A stretch of 64,000 bases of DNA from Adineta ricciae (Eukaryota; Rotifera; Eurotatoria; Adinetida; Adinetidae): contig CAJNOJ010000372.1 in assembly GCA_905250025.1 (NCBI GenBank), forward strand, positions 1-64,000, given 5' to 3'. Both the position numbers and the translations under genes were made by a program. Below, piece by piece: positions 45,685 through 56,922 of this stretch (the stretch's first letter is position 1; each line of letters opens with the position of its first letter). Under the pieces are notes generated by a model. It was given only the letters and a program-made list of their open reading frames with translations. It ran no database searches and was not told where the DNA came from.

Positions 45685-46391
45685 CATAGACGACGAAGTT
45701 TATTGATTTTTTTTCTGCATTCTGTCCTTGCACTAAAATAACACCACGTTGCACGACTTTTCTTCTTCTCTAATCACATTTTTTGCGAAAGAACGTGGTA
45801 TATATTCGGGTAGGCGAAATCAACACAATTATAGTTATTCGTACGAAAAGTTGAAGGGGACCCTCGTTCTTTCCAATTTTAACCAATACAAGAATCAATA
45901 AAGACTAAAAATAATCTATTTGATATGCAAAGGCTCCTTCGATAGTTCTATAAGCACATCAAAACTTAAATATTACACTCAATATTGTACCAAAACCATG
46001 TTTTTGGCATTGATACATACCTATTTCAGCTATGGGAAATATGTTAAAAGCTACTTAAGTAGTTTTAACAAGGATAATATTTAAGAGCATTCCAATATAG
46101 CTTTTTGTCTTCACGGTTCGAACTCTTTGAATAGATTCTCGCATGTAGTGGTCTAAATCCATGTAATGAAATCCCAATCATGATTCATTTGACACACATA
46201 CACCTCATGCTGATAAAAGAAATATTATCTCATATAACGTCATACGACTTCGTTTTTCGTATCATGTACTTATCTATATTCTTTGACATGACTCATCGAT
46301 AAACAAACGGAATCTTTAAAAGCGCATCTAAAACAAGGGCAAATGATTCATATTACTTCTTATCGACAGCTTCATAGGACTTTCTGTATTC
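45685..46391. other. Divergent intergenic region
   Basis: It separates the minus-strand membrane protein gene and the plus-strand peptidase gene and must hold the peptidase promoter; no clear TATA box is visible next to ATG 46392. Confidence 0.45.
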
Positions 46392-48080
46392 ATGTTAGTT
46401 GTTTTCACGTTTCCTATTTTTCTTACTCTTCAACTGGCAAAAGCTGGAGCGATTAATTATGTTCCATTGAATGGTTGCCAATGGTCTAATTGCAATGTGG
46501 ACGATGCAATTCCACCTCTTGCAAATTACTCAATTGATTGTTGTGAACTCAAAGTTCCTCTCAATTATGCCAAGACAAATGGAACGAAGATTTCTATATC
46601 AATGACACGTCTCACTCCTTCCAATAAGAATCATACCACGAACAATACTCTTTTCTTTCTGACAGGTGGCCCAGGTTCATCCGGTTGGACGGCCATTCAA
46701 TATATACCAATTCTTTTTCCAGCACATTACGGTATAACTGTTATACTTCCTGATCATCGTGGTGTTGGACTGTCAACTCCATTGACTTGTGATGATCATG
46801 GATCACAGAATCTAACCATTGACTGTATTTCTTATTTGACTTCAAAATGGAGTATAGATGGTTTAAATCAATTTTCAATTACTTCAGCAGCTCAAGACTT
46901 GTCAGTTCAAATTCATTCTTATCAATCTGTCAGTTCTGGTCGCGTGTCCGTCTATAGTTTGAGTTATGGAACCATATGGCTCGATCGTTTTCTTCAGATC
47001 TATCCAAATATGGTTCAGTCAGCTATTATGGACGGTGTTATGCATCCACAACTGTTTTCTATGAGTCGCTATGATCTTTGGACATCATTAGTTGCTTCGC
47101 GATTTTTAGGTTACTGTCAATTTCAACCGGAATGTAATCGATATTTTCCTGTCCATGAACCACCTCAAATAATGCTAGCTAGGATACTTAAGGAAGTAGA
47201 TCAAAACAACCAACCATGTATTAATGATCATCTTTTGCAATATCATATAACTAGCGATAAGCTTCGAGGTCTATTTCGTGGTTTGATGTCATCGAGCCGC
47301 TCATTTTATAGTCGTACTGTTATACCAGCCGTTATCTTTCGTTTAAATCGTTGTAATTCTGATGATGTCAAAATACTGAATTTTTTCTTCAAAGCTACTC
47401 TTGAAAGAACAGAAAAGTTAAGCGAAAGTCGTTCAACTCCTCCGCCCGCACTTTACGATTCTCTTGTACTCGGTTTTAACATAATTCAATCAGAACTTTG
47501 GTTAGGTAAAGATGAAGAAGAAGTCGACGAAGGAACACTATCCGCTTGGCATAATTCAACATTAATGGCTCTTGAAAATTTTAAACTGTTTACATCTCTA
47601 CGATCTGTATGGCCTAAGTATCCATTAGATGAATATTATCACAGAATAGCCATTAATGCAAACGTACTAATGTTATCAGGTCAACTCGATCCAGCAACAC
47701 ATCTTGATTATGCTACTCATCTTGCAACAATGACACGTAAATCACGAACATTTTACACTATTCCATTGGTTGGCCATGTCGCTATTCTTACAACAGTAGT
47801 TGATTATAAATGTCCACTAAAACTTATTTGTTCATGGGCATTTCCAAATTTATTTCCATCTGAATGGAATGATCCAAACTGTATCCAGGAATTTCCAACG
47901 ACGATAGATTTTGTTGGAAATGGTGAAAAAGAGCAAGAATATTCGATAATGTACTTGAATATATCAAAACCATTTGAAGATATTAACTTAACAACTCCGT
48001 CGGGTTCAAATGTTCGCTCAATAAGTGCATACCAGTTCCTCACATACTTTGTACTAGTATTTCTAACATTGTTTATCTAG
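46392..48080 (+). CDS. Secreted S33-type alpha/beta-hydrolase peptidase (tripeptidyl/prolyl aminopeptidase-like), GPI-like tail
   Basis: A single exon of 562 residues. A signal peptide (MLVVFTFPIFLTLQLAKAGA) is followed by CCELKVPLNYAKTNGTKISI, typical of the TAP/SlpD family. The oxyanion loop is GGPGSSG (92-98), the strand PDHRGVGLSTPL carries the DxRGxGxS motif, the nucleophile is Ser191 in SLSYG, where the usual first Gly of GxSxG is Ser, the acid is Asp433 (SGQLDPATH) and the base His462 (VGHVAI). A hydrophobic C-terminus (FLTYFVLVFLTLFI) suggests GPI attachment or a tail anchor. Relatives release short peptides or proline from N-termini outside the cell. Bacterial, fungal and bdelloid members exist; absence of introns is compatible with horizontal origin but does not prove it. 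It appears intact. Confidence 0.85.
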   Translation: MLVVFTFPIFLTLQLAKAGAINYVPLNGCQWSNCNVDDAIPPLANYSIDCCELKVPLNYAKTNGTKISISMTRLTPSNKNHTTNNTLFFLTGGPGSSGWTAIQYIPILFPAHYGITVILPDHRGVGLSTPLTCDDHGSQNLTIDCISYLTSKWSIDGLNQFSITSAAQDLSVQIHSYQSVSSGRVSVYSLSYGTIWLDRFLQIYPNMVQSAIMDGVMHPQLFSMSRYDLWTSLVASRFLGYCQFQPECNRYFPVHEPPQIMLARILKEVDQNNQPCINDHLLQYHITSDKLRGLFRGLMSSSRSFYSRTVIPAVIFRLNRCNSDDVKILNFFFKATLERTEKLSESRSTPPPALYDSLVLGFNIIQSELWLGKDEEEVDEGTLSAWHNSTLMALENFKLFTSLRSVWPKYPLDEYYHRIAINANVLMLSGQLDPATHLDYATHLATMTRKSRTFYTIPLVGHVAILTTVVDYKCPLKLICSWAFPNLFPSEWNDPNCIQEFPTTIDFVGNGEKEQEYSIMYLNISKPFEDINLTTPSGSNVRSISAYQFLTYFVLVFLTLFI

Positions 48081-48899
48081 GGTGATTGTACGGTTAAAGA
48101 TGTCAACACACGTATTTAGCCTCAGTTCGAGCAGAAATTTTCAGATTTGGATTTCTGCGTATATTGAAACTGTACTGGAAAGGATGTTAAGTTTTTTATA
48201 AACATTATTATCGATGGGTGGGTGAGGGTAGATGACCGTTGAGTGCCCGAGTGCGCTTTGTGGTTGATGTTTTCGTCGTTATGAAGAAAAGTAGAACAGA
48301 TGCGATCTTCGCATCGCCAGTACTTCACTTTCCCATGATTCTGGTTTAATGTGTAGATATATTCATCGTACGGAGCCACACGCCTTCCCTTTGTCGTCTT
48401 ACTAAACTTGAGGATAGTCGTGCTATAGTTGCCATGATGAAGGAAAAGGATCCTGTATATATAGCAGGACAGGTTGATTCACCGATACTACGCCTATCAG
48501 CGAGCGAAACGTTAGCCAATTAATACGAAAATGCTCATAATTTATTGATAAACTACATATACGTACGAGCATAAAGACAAAAGGTAATAAAATAATAATA
48601 TATTACGGTTAAAAGATTGATTTTTGACGCAATGAATAGTTGACGGAATACCCATCGATAAGATGTTTGTTGACAAACGGTGCTGTCGATGATTGATATG
48701 TGATTCTTGTCGAGAACGAACAAATTCGGCATAAACAATATCATCAACGCGTTTTATTTTTTGTGCTTTTGTAATCTGAACATTAATGTCGGCCTGTCCA
48801 CGCAAAACGTGATTCCGTCACGCTGTATTTTTTGAATTATTTATAAGGAAAGTAACCCTAGGATCCCAGGAGCTCATAATTTTGAACATTCAATTGTGC
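48081..48899. other. Intergenic
   Basis: No gene recognised. A short G-rich run (GGGTGGGTGAGGG) occurs near 48215. Confidence 0.5.
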
Positions 48900-49590
48900 T
48901 TAACAAAACCTGGTTTCGGACAATTACAATCAATTTTCCGCTCATTCAGAGCAGCGTGACGGAATCACCCTTCTCCGTGGACAAGCTGTGTATTGCTAGA
49001 TGCAGCGTAATTACTCTTAATATTCTATTTTATGGTCAGCTTGACCGTTTTTTAAAGAAAGTTTATCGACGTCTTATCAAAAGAAAAGGAATGAGAAAGA
49101 GGCATTCTTCCAATGATACGAGATGAAGGAATGATTTTTGCATCACGGGGAGCATTAGATCGAGGCAATTTCAAAACGCAAGAACAAATTGAAGACATGG
49201 AGACGGCTGGCGAGATAGGAAGATCATCTATTTGGCCGCTCGAAGCTAATGAATAATGATTCTGGAGCGTTTTTTATGTTATATACCCAAATATTCCTAG
49301 GTCCATCCGAACAAGATCGAGCGACGATTGTGGCATTAAGCCAAAGTGCACTTGCTTATGTTATGGTGAAACAACCGTATATCTTTCCCATTGTTGGTAT
49401 TCGAAAACCGAAACCTTTGTGAGGTAACATTAACGCGTTGAAAGTAAGTTTAAATAAAGAAGAAATCAACCGCACATGTGATTTCAAACTTGGCTATCTG
49501 TTTGATTGTATGGATAGGTATCCAGGTAAAAAATGGCTCATAGAAGCGACTGGTAACCATGATTGAACGGAATGGCCTGAAAGTATCGAT
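48900..49590 (+). pseudogene. Aryl-alcohol dehydrogenase-like aldo/keto reductase relic
   Basis: The plus strand retains ERGILPMIRDEGMIFASRGA and LDRGNFKTQEQIED (49098-49190), then SEQDRATIVALSQSALAYVM, QPYIFPIVGIRKPK and GNINALKVSLNKEEI (about 49305-49475). These are the C-terminal landmarks of fungal aryl-alcohol dehydrogenases (AKR9), where a RDEGMALAPWGALGGGNFK block and ALAYVMHKAPYVFPIVGGRK are typical. A final piece (FKLGYLFDCMDRYPG and IEATGNHD) fits the family's tail. Stops and frame changes occur and the N-terminal half is unrecognisable. The gene is a dead copy; the family resemblance suggests a fungal source. Confidence 0.75.
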
Positions 49591-50265
49591 GTAAGATAAT
49601 GTCAGACAAATATGTAGTTAATTATTGATTAGTATTCTTGTCACTTATATCAAGAGATACGCAAATATGAATATCGTTTGTGTTGTCAAAAACTCCACCT
49701 ACGTTTTTACCTCCACTCATTTTATTTCAGAAAAATAAGCATGAAATAAACTACATTATATGGTGTTTTTCATTAGCATGAGAGTGAAATTTTTCTTCTG
49801 AGAATGTTTTCACTTACTTATTTGTTTAATTAAATCAACGTGACCCCGCAACACAAATGAACACAACGATAGAACAACCATTTTCTAAATTGGATGACGA
49901 TCGGTCTTCTCATACGAATACAACAACGAAAATCAGAAGAGCTGAAAAATGCATAGCTGTATGTAACTGCTGTTATCACTTTTGCTGCATAATTTTAAGT
50001 TGTATAGACTTTTTTGAACAATAATAAAACCAAAATTTACCTTTTATTCGAAAACAATGTTTGCTCTTGCTATCATAGCGTAGGAAACCACACGAATACT
50101 TACATTCGAAGTGTATAACGAACCTCAGCTGACTACAGTATAAGACGTGCTACCGGTCCTACTTACAGGTCCATTAGACACTATCATTCTTGCCATCTAC
50201 TTTTCCTTTCGTGTAGTTTTACACTGATTCAAACTCGATGCGCATAGTATCAATATTTTTTCCGT
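49591..50265. other. Intergenic
   Basis: AT-rich; nothing recognised. Confidence 0.5.
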
Positions 50266-50739
50266 TTATGGTGCAGAAAAGGTAATTGGCGTATGACCGA
50301 TCAGTATAATGATACGAGTGTCGAATATAACATCTATTTTGATCAATTTTCCTGAATTCTTTTTGCACACATATTTTTTATTACAAACAGCACATTCCTT
50401 CGCTTTCATTGAACAGTAAGTAGAACGCTCTGATTTAGATTGATCACATTCGAAGAGAATAAATTCGAGGCTCGAGACATCTATCGTAGTCTGAAAAATT
50501 CTTTGAAGGTCTTGTAGTATTACACTAATACTCTGTTCGAAACAGTGCAGCCGTATCGAAAGTATATCCGGATTTTGTACACATTCTTCTATGTTAATTT
50601 TTGTAGTGGGCATCAGAGTAACTACGGAAAAGCTCTCCAATGAATCCAAAACAGAAGTGAAATACAAATCGGGCAAAAAGTTCCTGGAAATCAAGCTAAT
50701 GAATATCGTTGAATCAACTAGTCGCTTGAACGGGATCAA
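50266..50739 (-). other. Open frame of unknown nature, possible exon
   Basis: An open minus-strand frame of 157 codons includes KINIEECVQNPDILSIRLHC, QDLQRIFQTTIDVSSLEFIL and a cysteine group CSMKAKECAVCNKKYVCKK. Its length is unusual for AT-rich intergenic DNA. The start is uncertain, there is no signal peptide and no family match that I know. It may be one exon of a gene, a relic, or chance. Confidence 0.35.
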
Positions 50740-51223
50740 CGATCAATTTCATGCGATCAATAAAAGCGTTATTCAGTTCAAAAGCAATGCCAGTGAACGT
50801 TTGACATTACATTGAGAAATAGACGCTAGACTCGGTATGAAAGAGAAAAACTACTTCTGTGATTTTTTTCTTTTGTTTTAGATAGACACACGAAAAACTT
50901 TTAATAACAAATTTTGCTTACTTTCTCTTCTGTAGAGAAGGATTTTTCCCAAATATAAGAACAATATTCTAATAAAAAACGCTTGCTTTAATAATTGCAC
51001 TGTGGTTAGGTAGTGTCAGGGACAGGCTGAATATATAGTGCGTTAACTTTTTTTATTTGTCTAGTTGAGTTAAACTGACTCTCGGAGTTTCAGGTAGAAA
51101 AAGCACAATTGTGCAGCGTACTCAACAGAAAAAGAAATTGTAAAATATACACATATACATTATTTGCTTCATTCCATAACAAGTACTATTCATAGGCTTC
51201 TTTCGTTATATTTGTGAGATAAT
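50740..51223. other. Intergenic
   Basis: Nothing recognised. Confidence 0.5.
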
Positions 51224-51640
51224 ATGATCATATCAATTACTTTTCTTTTTCTGAATCTGGTTATCATCTGTGCAAATGTCATAGCTATTATTGGTTCTAT
51301 TAGGAGCGCAGTATACGCTTCCAATGTCACGACTACTGTTATCGACTAGAACAATTCCTGTTCAGAATATGTTTGTGGTGCATTCTTGTCAAACATTCTA
51401 TCTTATGTATTAGGATTGAATTCTTATTCTAATAATAAAAAATGCCATTCATTTGCCAATTATTCATCATCGAGAAGAATAATCACGGATCTCGACTCGA
51501 CATCTGTATCTATACAACAGTCGCCATTTCTAAATGAGACTAAAAGTCAATGTAAAGCGAGTATTTGCCTAAGAATAGGTATAGGCGTTAGTGTCTCTGT
51601 TATACACATCAGCACTTACACTCCCATCCGACTCTTTTAA
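51224..51640 (+). pseudogene. Possible small membrane or secreted protein with one internal stop
   Basis: From ATG 51224 the frame reads a hydrophobic leader (MIISITFLFLNLVIICANVI), then VTTTVID, a single TAG at 51347, and continues open to 51640 with NNSCSEYVCGAFLSNILSYV, CHSFANYSSSRRIITDLDST, CKASICLRIGIGVSVSVI. The four spaced cysteines and sequons suit an exported protein. The stop could lie in a short unrecognised intron or mark gene death. No family known. Confidence 0.35.
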
Positions 51641-51701
51641 TTGTGCAAGTTTTGTTTATTTTTTTGTTTCGCTCAGAAGCATGAATTATACCGATCAATA
51701 T

Positions 51702-53104
51702 TTAGGCTATGACAGTGCGGAATACAAGAATAATAGAAATAAAGAGTCCAAAAAGATTTCCTTTTGTACGGAATGCAGATGCATGAACCAGATCGGGGTC
51801 CAAACATTGAAAAAATGACACATAAATATCTTCGTAAGTTTTCCAAATCTGTTGCGTTAAATTAATCGGTGCGTTCGTATCTGCATTTGATAGGATAATC
51901 ACACCTATATTCTTCTTATTAGTGAGCATCACATGTGCCATGCCCGGCAACTCTCCAGCGTGACCAAAGTATCGATCACCTTTGTCTGTGGTTACCCAAT
52001 ACCAACTAAGGCCATATTCTAGTCGTCGTTGTATCGTATTATTATTAACCGGTTCTGGAGTAAACATCGGTATGACACCACAGCCGACCACTGTTCGTAT
52101 TTCGGCAATGGATCGCGGATGGAGGATAGACGATCCATTGTTGAGAAACATGCGAAGATATACGGATAAAGCACGAGCCGACATACGCCACAGACCAGCC
52201 GGATAGGTGCTCAAACTGAAATATGGAAAATGTAGCCACGTGGGAATATTATCCTGAGAAGAAAACGATTAAAATCAATTCAATTAATGATTTTCATGCT
52301 GGTTACCGAGATCTGTGTGATATTGAATTGTGGCATCATCTGGTGCCATTGTTCAATATAGAATGCATCGGACGCATAAGCATAACTCTTGACAAGATCA
52401 TCTGGATTTTCAAAATCGGACAAATGCACACCAGTTTTGGTGATATCAATACCAAGTGGCTTAAGAATTTTTTCTTCGACATAATCGCTGTAGCTCATAT
52501 TCACAATTCGTTCAACAACCAATGCAGCCAGTGACGAGCCCACATTTGAATACAATGACACACTGCCAGGTGGTTTTGGTAACCAGTTGGATGTGTTTGG
52601 ATTCGCATATTTGAAACACACATCAGCCAGCGATTCTTTGAATGCTTCGTCACCCGGTTTAAAAAGGGAATCTTCGGCTTGACGATTGACATAGATTGAA
52701 GCTGAGTGCGAGAGTAACTTGCGTAGAGTAATCGAATGCGAAGGATAATGTGGATGGAAGATGCGTCTCTGCGGTTCCGATAAATATTGATTAATGTCCG
52801 CATCAAGATCGACGAGTTCTTGCTCGACAAGTTGCATAACAGCGATACCTATAAAAGTTTTCGAAATCGAACCGAGAGAGAAAATGGATTTGTCAATATC
52901 TATAGGCTCTTTTGGTGATAAAGATTTGTAGCCAACAGCTTGTTCATAGAGGACATGAGTGGCATTGACCACGATGATCGCAGCGCCTGGTACATGGATT
53001 TTCTTGAGAGATTGTTCTATCCATTCTTGATTCGGGCAAGTTGAACCGTTGCCAATTGCAATGTGGAAAACAAGAGCAAACACAACCAACAATATATGCA
53101 CCAT
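51702..53104 (-). CDS. Secreted beta-lactamase-fold serine hydrolase (Pfam Beta-lactamase, class C/LACTB-like)
   Basis: Two exons on the minus strand, 53104-52307 and 52253-51702, with a 53-nt GT-AG intron, encode 449 residues. After a signal peptide (MVHILLVVFALVFHIAIGNG) the three active-site motifs of penicillin-recognising serine enzymes are in order: SxxK at Ser79-Ile-Ser-Lys82, YxN at Tyr185-Ser-Asn187 (preceded by PPGSVSL) and HxG at His364-Ala-Gly366 (GHAGELPGM). The C-terminal helix NLFGLFISIILVFRTVIA may anchor it or direct GPI attachment. Eukaryotic relatives are peptidases or esterases of mostly unknown substrate rather than antibiotic-degrading enzymes. Several sequons and intact splice sites support a functional secreted host enzyme; similar gene families in bdelloids are partly of bacterial origin. 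Confidence 0.9.
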
Positions 53105-53443
53105 GCTTAGATTTCGTTTAACAAAAAAATAATCTTTTCTCGCTAATGTAATAGACTGACGTAGCTTTTGTTATGATAAAACTTTATATGTCAAGTACGA
53201 TGAATCATCAACAAAGCCAAAAGCAAATATGAATGATGCTATATCGTTATCGTCGACTTTCGTTTTCTCTTCTGTTAGCTTTGTTATTAATCATATGTAC
53301 CGAGAAAAGAATGATGTCAATACTTAAAACTATTGAAGAACGACATAATTCATCGAGCTATCCCCACTAGCTGCAAAGTGATTGAAAACTTGAATAGAAC
53401 CATATAGAATGCACCAAATAGATTTTTGTTAAAGAATAGATTT
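53105..53443. other. Upstream region of the beta-lactamase-fold gene
   Basis: Holds a TATATAAAG-like element at 53182-53189; otherwise nothing recognised. Confidence 0.5.
53182..53189 (-). promoter_or_regulatory. TATA box of the beta-lactamase-fold gene
   Basis: ATATAAAG on the minus strand, about 78 bp before ATG 53104. Confidence 0.45.
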
Positions 53444-53602
53444 ATGGAATCAACATTAGAATGGGAGAAAATAGTACTCGATGCTATTGAAACTCGTCGA
53501 TTGCGTATGATTGAACGTGGATATTATATCAAACAATATCGTCTGGCACCACAACAAAAGAGCGATGATAATCTACAGCAATCAATAGGCTTCAGTGGCT
53601 GA
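53444..53602 (+). CDS. Small open frame, 52 residues, uncertain
   Basis: ATG 53444 to TGA 53602 reads MESTLEWEKIVLDAIETRRL, then MIERGYYIKQYRLAPQQK and SIGFSG. The charged, helix-prone composition and lack of low-complexity sequence look more coding than average intergenic DNA here. No family is known to me. It could equally be chance. Confidence 0.3.
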   Translation: MESTLEWEKIVLDAIETRRLRMIERGYYIKQYRLAPQQKSDDNLQQSIGFSG

Positions 53603-55119
53603 TTAAAAAAATAAAAGATAATGAATTATTGCGTCTCACGACTTTTATTTTATAACTTTTATTTCTGAATTTTTTCTTCAAATATTTTACTTTTTCGTTT
53701 TTCGTTTCGATAACATACAGCTGTAGTAAAAAAACATACATATCTTTGTCATGCAAATATATTCTTATCAGTATTCATCCTTCAAGTACTTTTGTATATG
53801 TGTGGCAGCTCATAGAAAATATGGCGCATACTATATTTCAGTACTTCATTCCAGAGAGCGAAACGAGGCAATATTTTGCTGCCTCGGCTCGACATTTTTG
53901 GACGTTACAGAAATTACTATTGAGAATATATTTGTTAACCCTACTACTACCAAACTCTCTTCCAGTTTCTCAGCGTACGAATATATTCTAGAATAAGTTT
54001 CTATACGAATATTTACTGCGTCTAAGACACATTCATTTAGTCTGAAAATCACTGATCTTTCATTCTTGAGACTTCTGTTCCTTATTGACACTGTCGATTC
54101 CAGAGAATAGATCAAACATACCCCACACTGCATTCACACAGATAATCTCACTCGTCATATATTGATGAAAATGTTGCGCTAATAAAAACTTTAACTCTAT
54201 TATTAAGTTTATTGTTGCTACGATCAAAACGGTTCCAGTTGGTGGCACTACGGCTAAGAATATAACAGTTTCATGATACTTTCAGTGTCCACTGTGTGAG
54301 AGTTTTTTACCTATCTCTTGGGAATGATTTTTATTATTCCTAATAAGTCAACAAACAAAACAAGATATGAATCTTGAAATAATTTGAAAGTGATGTCTAT
54401 CTGCTATCCGATCAGAAAATACAGATGATATAAGACATAATATTATTAGTCCTTTCCTTATATCATTTATGTTTCTATAGTCATCTTCACTATCCTTCAA
54501 AAGTGTTGCAATTGATTATACAGTGTGAGAAAAAACTACTAGATGTTTCAGCGGATTTTAGAGAAAAGTCAGAATTTATATGCCATTCATAGATATCTGA
54601 ATAAAAATGGATCTTAGATTTTCAAATTAATAGTTAATAACGTGGGATTTAATGATAAAACTACACCAAAGAGCACACAAATAAAGTTGCCCATTCAGTG
54701 AGAAATATTATGCACTTGTTGTCTATAAAATCAAAGAATCAAGAACATGGGTCAATTCTCAATAATACTGGTATCAGTGAAAGTCGAGGTGACACTGCTC
54801 GCCTCGTTTCGGGCTCTGCTTCATTCTTTCCATTTGGAAAAGTGAAAACTCAACCTCAATATTTTTAGGTCCGATTGCGGCTAGTCCGTAACTATCAATG
54901 GAACCACATCTCGAACTATATACAAGAAGAGAAAACATAGTGTTCTTGCATACATTCATGTAATTTACGCTAGTAATAAGCTTTCTTTTATTTGGTTCAC
55001 GATTATTGCATAAATTTTCATTGATTTAACAAATGCTGCTCTCTGATTGAATAGGACAGACACAAACAAAATTTACGCTCTTCGAGCCATGGATTTAGCC
55101 GCTGTATAACCCTTTCTTT
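53603..55119. other. Intergenic
   Basis: About 1.5 kb. Overlapping frames at 53746-54248 exist on both strands but none shows family features. No repeats with clear ends. Confidence 0.45.
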
Positions 55120-55440
55120 CAGAAAAGGGAATTATCGTGTGGTAGATGGCGAAGGCATTGGAAAGACTGCAGTTGGTTCTGACGACTCTGATCCTCATGA
55201 TCCATCGCAACCAACACCTGGACGGAATTATACTATAGCAGCTGTTGATATTGATTATAATGCGGCAAATGGTTACTGATTACATGATGGCAGTTACCAC
55301 CCAACGGCTCCTGTGTCTGTTTAAAACTTTGAAGTTGAATTTCACAATGATTAGTGATGAATAAAATTTTATTCGGAAAGAGTGAGTAGCCGCTATATAA
55401 ATTTGACTTCTTTTCTGGTTTCATAGAAAAAAAGAAAATG
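55120..55440 (+). pseudogene. Dead paralogue of the IDGNFDDW-family secreted proteins
   Basis: The plus strand reads YRVVDGEGIGKTAVGSDDSD, YTIAAVDIDYNAANGY, LHDGSYHPTAP and NFEVEFHND, which align with residues about 100-180 of the two intact genes downstream (YYRVADGGVIGKTSVG, NIDHNDTTGYWLHGGAYHP). At least three stops interrupt it and both ends are gone. It shows that the cluster once had a third member upstream. Confidence 0.85.
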
Positions 55441-55689
55441 TGTCCCTAGTGCAAAGGACATGATGATGAAAGGAAGAGAAGTAAGTCAGAATGACCTCAC
55501 AAAAACTTTACAAGCAAAGTTAACAGGTAGGTTTCGTATTATTTTTCTTCTTCTTTTTCCTCTGTCATAAAGGTAATGACTCAATCATGAGTTTGAGGTA
55601 TAAAAACTAGCACACGCATATAGCAATATATATAGACATTTTTCTAGTTTGCCTTCATAGATTTTGCTCTTCGATTTTCAAAAGTCATA
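55441..55689. promoter_or_regulatory. Upstream region of the first intact family gene
   Basis: Contains TATAAAAA at 55599-55606, about 85 bp before ATG 55690, and a tract of ATATAT. Confidence 0.5.
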
Positions 55690-56706
55690 ATGAGTATTTT
55701 AGCAAAGATATTATTCATTTGTTTCATATTCGAAACGGTAACATCTGATCCTATCAATCGTCATATGAAAATTGATGGGAATTTTGATGATTGGAGAAAC
55801 GTACCATCTTATAGTGATCCTGAAGATAATCTAAAAGGTACTGTGTACGATGTTAGTCCATGGTTTCCATCATTCAAATTTCCTGATTGTCATGATGCAG
55901 ATACCCGTGACACAACAACTACACCAAAACATGTCTACAATCCAAACGTAAATATTGTTGAATTCAAAATAGCACATGATAATACTTCGATATATGTATA
56001 TTATCGCGTGGCAGATGGTGGAGTCATTGGAAAAACATCAGTTGGACCTAGTGAATTCAATAAGAACAATCCATCGGAACCATCAGCTGGAAGATTTTAT
56101 GTTATAGCAGCAGTGAATATTGACCATAATGATACAACTGGGTATTGGTTGCACGGTGGTGCTTATCATCCAACAGCACCGGGATTTGATGGAAACTTTG
56201 AAATTGAATTTTACAATGGTTCATTCAATCAGAATTATTATCTTGACCATGGTGCTAATAATGACACACAAGCAAATTATTTAAAACAAGAAAACAAAAA
56301 GAATCGCTTTGTAATGCTTCCATCTATTTATCCATATTATACTCAATATGTTTATTGGAATCATCAGCCTACTTCGGATGAAACTCAAAGATGTTTCGAT
56401 GGACCGTACCGACTACCACGACCATATAGTAATAGATACATATGTTATAGTAGAGATATGGCACCAGGACCATTCAATGGTAGTCTGACTTATGCTCGAA
56501 GTGAAAAAGGAAATGAATTTGAAATGCGAGCACCATTCGAAGGATTCTTATTCAATCAACACACAGGTGGACGAACTCTTCAATTAGGAATGACAATAAA
56601 TGTATCATTATCATTAGAAACAAGTGCGGAATATTCAATACCACGTGATTGGTCATCGGATACAACAGCAACAATTCAATATACGCTATCTGATACTGTT
56701 GTATAA
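55690..56706 (+). CDS. Secreted protein of the IDGNFDDW family, paralogue A
   Basis: Single exon, 338 residues. Signal peptide MSILAKILFICFIFETVTS is followed by DPINRHMKIDGNFDDWRNVP, the start pattern (IDGxxDDW) seen in CBM9-like and related carbohydrate-binding beta-sandwich domains of bacterial secreted proteins. Other landmarks are YDVSPWFPSFKFPDCHD, the strand IVEFKIAHDNTSIYVYYRV, HGGAYHPTAPGFDGNFEIEF and the C-terminal DWSSDTTATIQYTLS. About nine sequons suit secretion. The binding role is inference from the opening motif only; no catalytic signature is seen. An AATAAA lies about 25 bp after the stop. It sits 216 bp upstream of a close paralogue, in tandem, and both appear intact. Confidence 0.8.
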   Translation: MSILAKILFICFIFETVTSDPINRHMKIDGNFDDWRNVPSYSDPEDNLKGTVYDVSPWFPSFKFPDCHDADTRDTTTTPKHVYNPNVNIVEFKIAHDNTSIYVYYRVADGGVIGKTSVGPSEFNKNNPSEPSAGRFYVIAAVNIDHNDTTGYWLHGGAYHPTAPGFDGNFEIEFYNGSFNQNYYLDHGANNDTQANYLKQENKKNRFVMLPSIYPYYTQYVYWNHQPTSDETQRCFDGPYRLPRPYSNRYICYSRDMAPGPFNGSLTYARSEKGNEFEMRAPFEGFLFNQHTGGRTLQLGMTINVSLSLETSAEYSIPRDWSSDTTATIQYTLSDTVV

Positions 56707-56922
56707 GTGTTCTACTTTTTTATTATATCGAATAAAATCTGGCACTAATTATGAGAAATCTTTATTCTGAAAGTGAACTCTCTCTGTTTTATTTTTCGGG
56801 AGGAAAAGATTGCAGTGGTAAAACTACATGAAAAACACTAGCTCAGAATGAGTAAATAGAAAAAAAAAAGAAATAGAAGTAAAAGGTGTGCTTTGTTTTA
56901 TTTAAAGTATTCGTTTTTTGTT

